64,000 bases of DNA. Origin: Leucobacter chromiiresistens (lineage in GTDB: Bacteria > Actinomycetota > Actinomycetes > Actinomycetales > Microbacteriaceae). The notes beneath the pieces are model-generated. The model saw only the letters and a program-made list of their open reading frames with translations. It ran no database searches and was not told the origin of the DNA. The stretch spans positions 2,294,001 to 2,358,000 of the forward strand of contig NZ_FNKB01000001.1 in the NCBI RefSeq assembly GCF_900102345.1, written 5' to 3'. The translations under genes and the position numbers were made by a program. This document shows, in pieces, positions 63,291 to 64,000 of the stretch. The number at the start of each line of letters is the position of its first letter. The first letter of the stretch is position 1.

Positions 63291-64000
63291 TGGCTGCCCC
63301 GATCGTCGCGAAAGTAGCGGTGCAGGTCGCCCAGTCCAAGACTGGGCGCCGCATTATCCTGGGTGTGCTCGCGCTCGTTCTCGTGATCGTGATGCTGCCG
63401 GTGATCCTCATCGGGGGCGCGGCGATGGCGCTCACTACGGCAGCTACCGAGAATGTCGAGACCTGCACCACCGGCGAGGCCGCCGGCGGATTCTCGGCCG
63501 AGCAGCTCGGAAACGCAGTGGCGATTCGGACGGTCGCAGCCGACATGGAAGTGCCAGCCTCAGGCGTGAAGATCGCGATCATGGTGGCTCTGGTGGAGTC
63601 AAACCTGACGAACCTGGCGAACACGGGCGTCCCGGAGTCGCTCATGGCCCCCAACCAGGGGACGCCCGGGTCAGACCACGATTCGGTCGGCATCATGCAG
63701 CAGCGCCCCTCAGCGGGGTGGGGAACGCCGTCAGAGCTGATGAAGCCGGAGTTCGCCGCGCGCGCGTTCTTCGGCGGCCCGAGCGGCCCGAACGGCGGGA
63801 GCCCGCGCGGGCTGCTCGACATTCCCGGGTGGGAGTCGATGAAGTTGGGTGCCGCCGCGCAAGCGGTGCAGGTCAGCGCGTTTCCCGACCGCTACGAGGA
63901 GCGAGCGGCGGACGCCGACGCGGTGCTCGCCGCGCTCGGCGACACCACGACCGGATGCGAGAGCGGCGCCGGCGGAGGCGCACCTCCGAAGGTGGTGGGT
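63290..64000 (+). CDS. lytic transglycosylase-type conjugation wall hydrolase (truncated by window)
   Basis: The first 237 residues are visible; the frame stays open to the edge. It has a membrane helix at about 22-48 (IILGVLALVLVIVMLPVILI). The lysozyme/transglycosylase-like domain carries the probable catalytic Glu103 in IMVALVESNLTNLAN, the SVGIMQQRPSAGWGTP motif and QVSAFPDRYEERAADADAVL. Family members in conjugative elements often add a C-terminal NlpC/P60 peptidase after such a linker; that would lie outside the window. It should cut peptidoglycan locally for assembly of the transfer channel. Start ATG 63290 overlaps the previous stop (TGATG). Confidence 0.8.
   Translation, partial: MAAPIVAKVAVQVAQSKTGRRIILGVLALVLVIVMLPVILIGGAAMALTTAATENVETCTTGEAAGGFSAEQLGNAVAIRTVAADMEVPASGVKIAIMVALVESNLTNLANTGVPESLMAPNQGTPGSDHDSVGIMQQRPSAGWGTPSELMKPEFAARAFFGGPSGPNGGSPRGLLDIPGWESMKLGAAAQAVQVSAFPDRYEERAADADAVLAALGDTTTGCESGAGGGAPPKVVG

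Larger units (their letters stand above)
50576..64000. mobile_element. left part of a putative integrative conjugative element
   Basis: Immediately after a tRNA 3' end the gene content shifts to small HTH regulators, a replication-type protein, ParB-like and sigma-like proteins, DUF2637-like and other small membrane proteins, large surface proteins, and finally a VirB8-like candidate followed by a lytic transglycosylase. This order resembles actinobacterial/Gram-positive conjugative elements. Integrase, relaxase, coupling ATPase and the right attachment site are not in the window. The left boundary is inferred to lie within the tRNA 3' half (about 50600-50650). GC content is visibly lower in parts (50.7-51.9 and 56.0-56.8 kb). 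Confidence 0.7.

Noticed and set aside
50576..64000. Prophage
   Set aside because: No capsid, tail, terminase or lysis genes; surface, spread-type and transfer-type proteins fit a conjugative element better.

Overview
The window is high-GC actinobacterial chromosome. Its gene content and order (sepH, DUF4193, parC/parE, DUF7455 next to sigA, sucB-DUF4191-RDD-glnA-glnE-glnA2-map, fasR-fabD-fabH-acpP-fabF, actinobacterial hemQ) point to Microbacteriaceae, most like Leucobacter. The genus is an inference from style and synteny, not from a database match.

Positions 1-50.6 kb are core chromosome. 1-8.4 kb holds a DUF4193 zinc-ribbon gene, sepH, a phosphodiesterase divergent from topoisomerase subunit A, and convergent topoisomerase subunit B. 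8.4-16.1 kb holds sigA, a PAC2 protein, lpd and sucB, a small convergent gene, DUF4191 and RDD membrane proteins. 16.1-26.9 kb is a nitrogen block: glnA behind a well-formed GlnR-type box, then glnE-glnA2 behind a weaker box, with map. A LAXTG-anchored surface protein and a small secreted protein lie between the two gln loci. 27-31.7 kb holds rnpB, a zinc-ribbon coiled-coil protein, Nif3 and a metQ-metN-metI methionine importer. 32-39 kb holds a long-form GAPDH, a universal stress protein, an MBL hydrolase, an MFS exporter and redox enzymes, with tRNA-Val. 39.3-47.1 kb joins aceE (acetyl-CoA supply) to the fasR-fab fatty-acid operon. 47-50.6 kb holds an amidotransferase, dps, hemQ, a FadR-type regulator and a CAT-anticodon tRNA.

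From that tRNA (about 50.6 kb) to the right edge the content changes to mobile-element genes, read as the left part of an integrative conjugative element. It has a divergent pair of small DNA-binding proteins that looks like a genetic switch with leaderless starts. A tightly overlapped operon follows: replication-type protein, Cys-rich small protein, ParB-like protein, sigma-like protein, small membrane protein and a DUF2637-like membrane protein. Then come two large cell-surface proteins, one a thioester (TQXA-type) adhesin with LALTG anchor and internal repeats. Last is the start of a conjugation module: a VirB8-like candidate and a lytic-transglycosylase-type wall hydrolase cut by the window edge. 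No integrase, relaxase or coupling ATPase is visible here, so the element extends to the right.

Three patterns recur. Stop-codon-containing tandem duplications sit at the 3' ends of at least three genes. Several genes have a -10-like hexamer about 6-7 bases before the start codon, suggesting leaderless mRNAs. One divergent promoter pair has each start codon inside the other gene's candidate -10.
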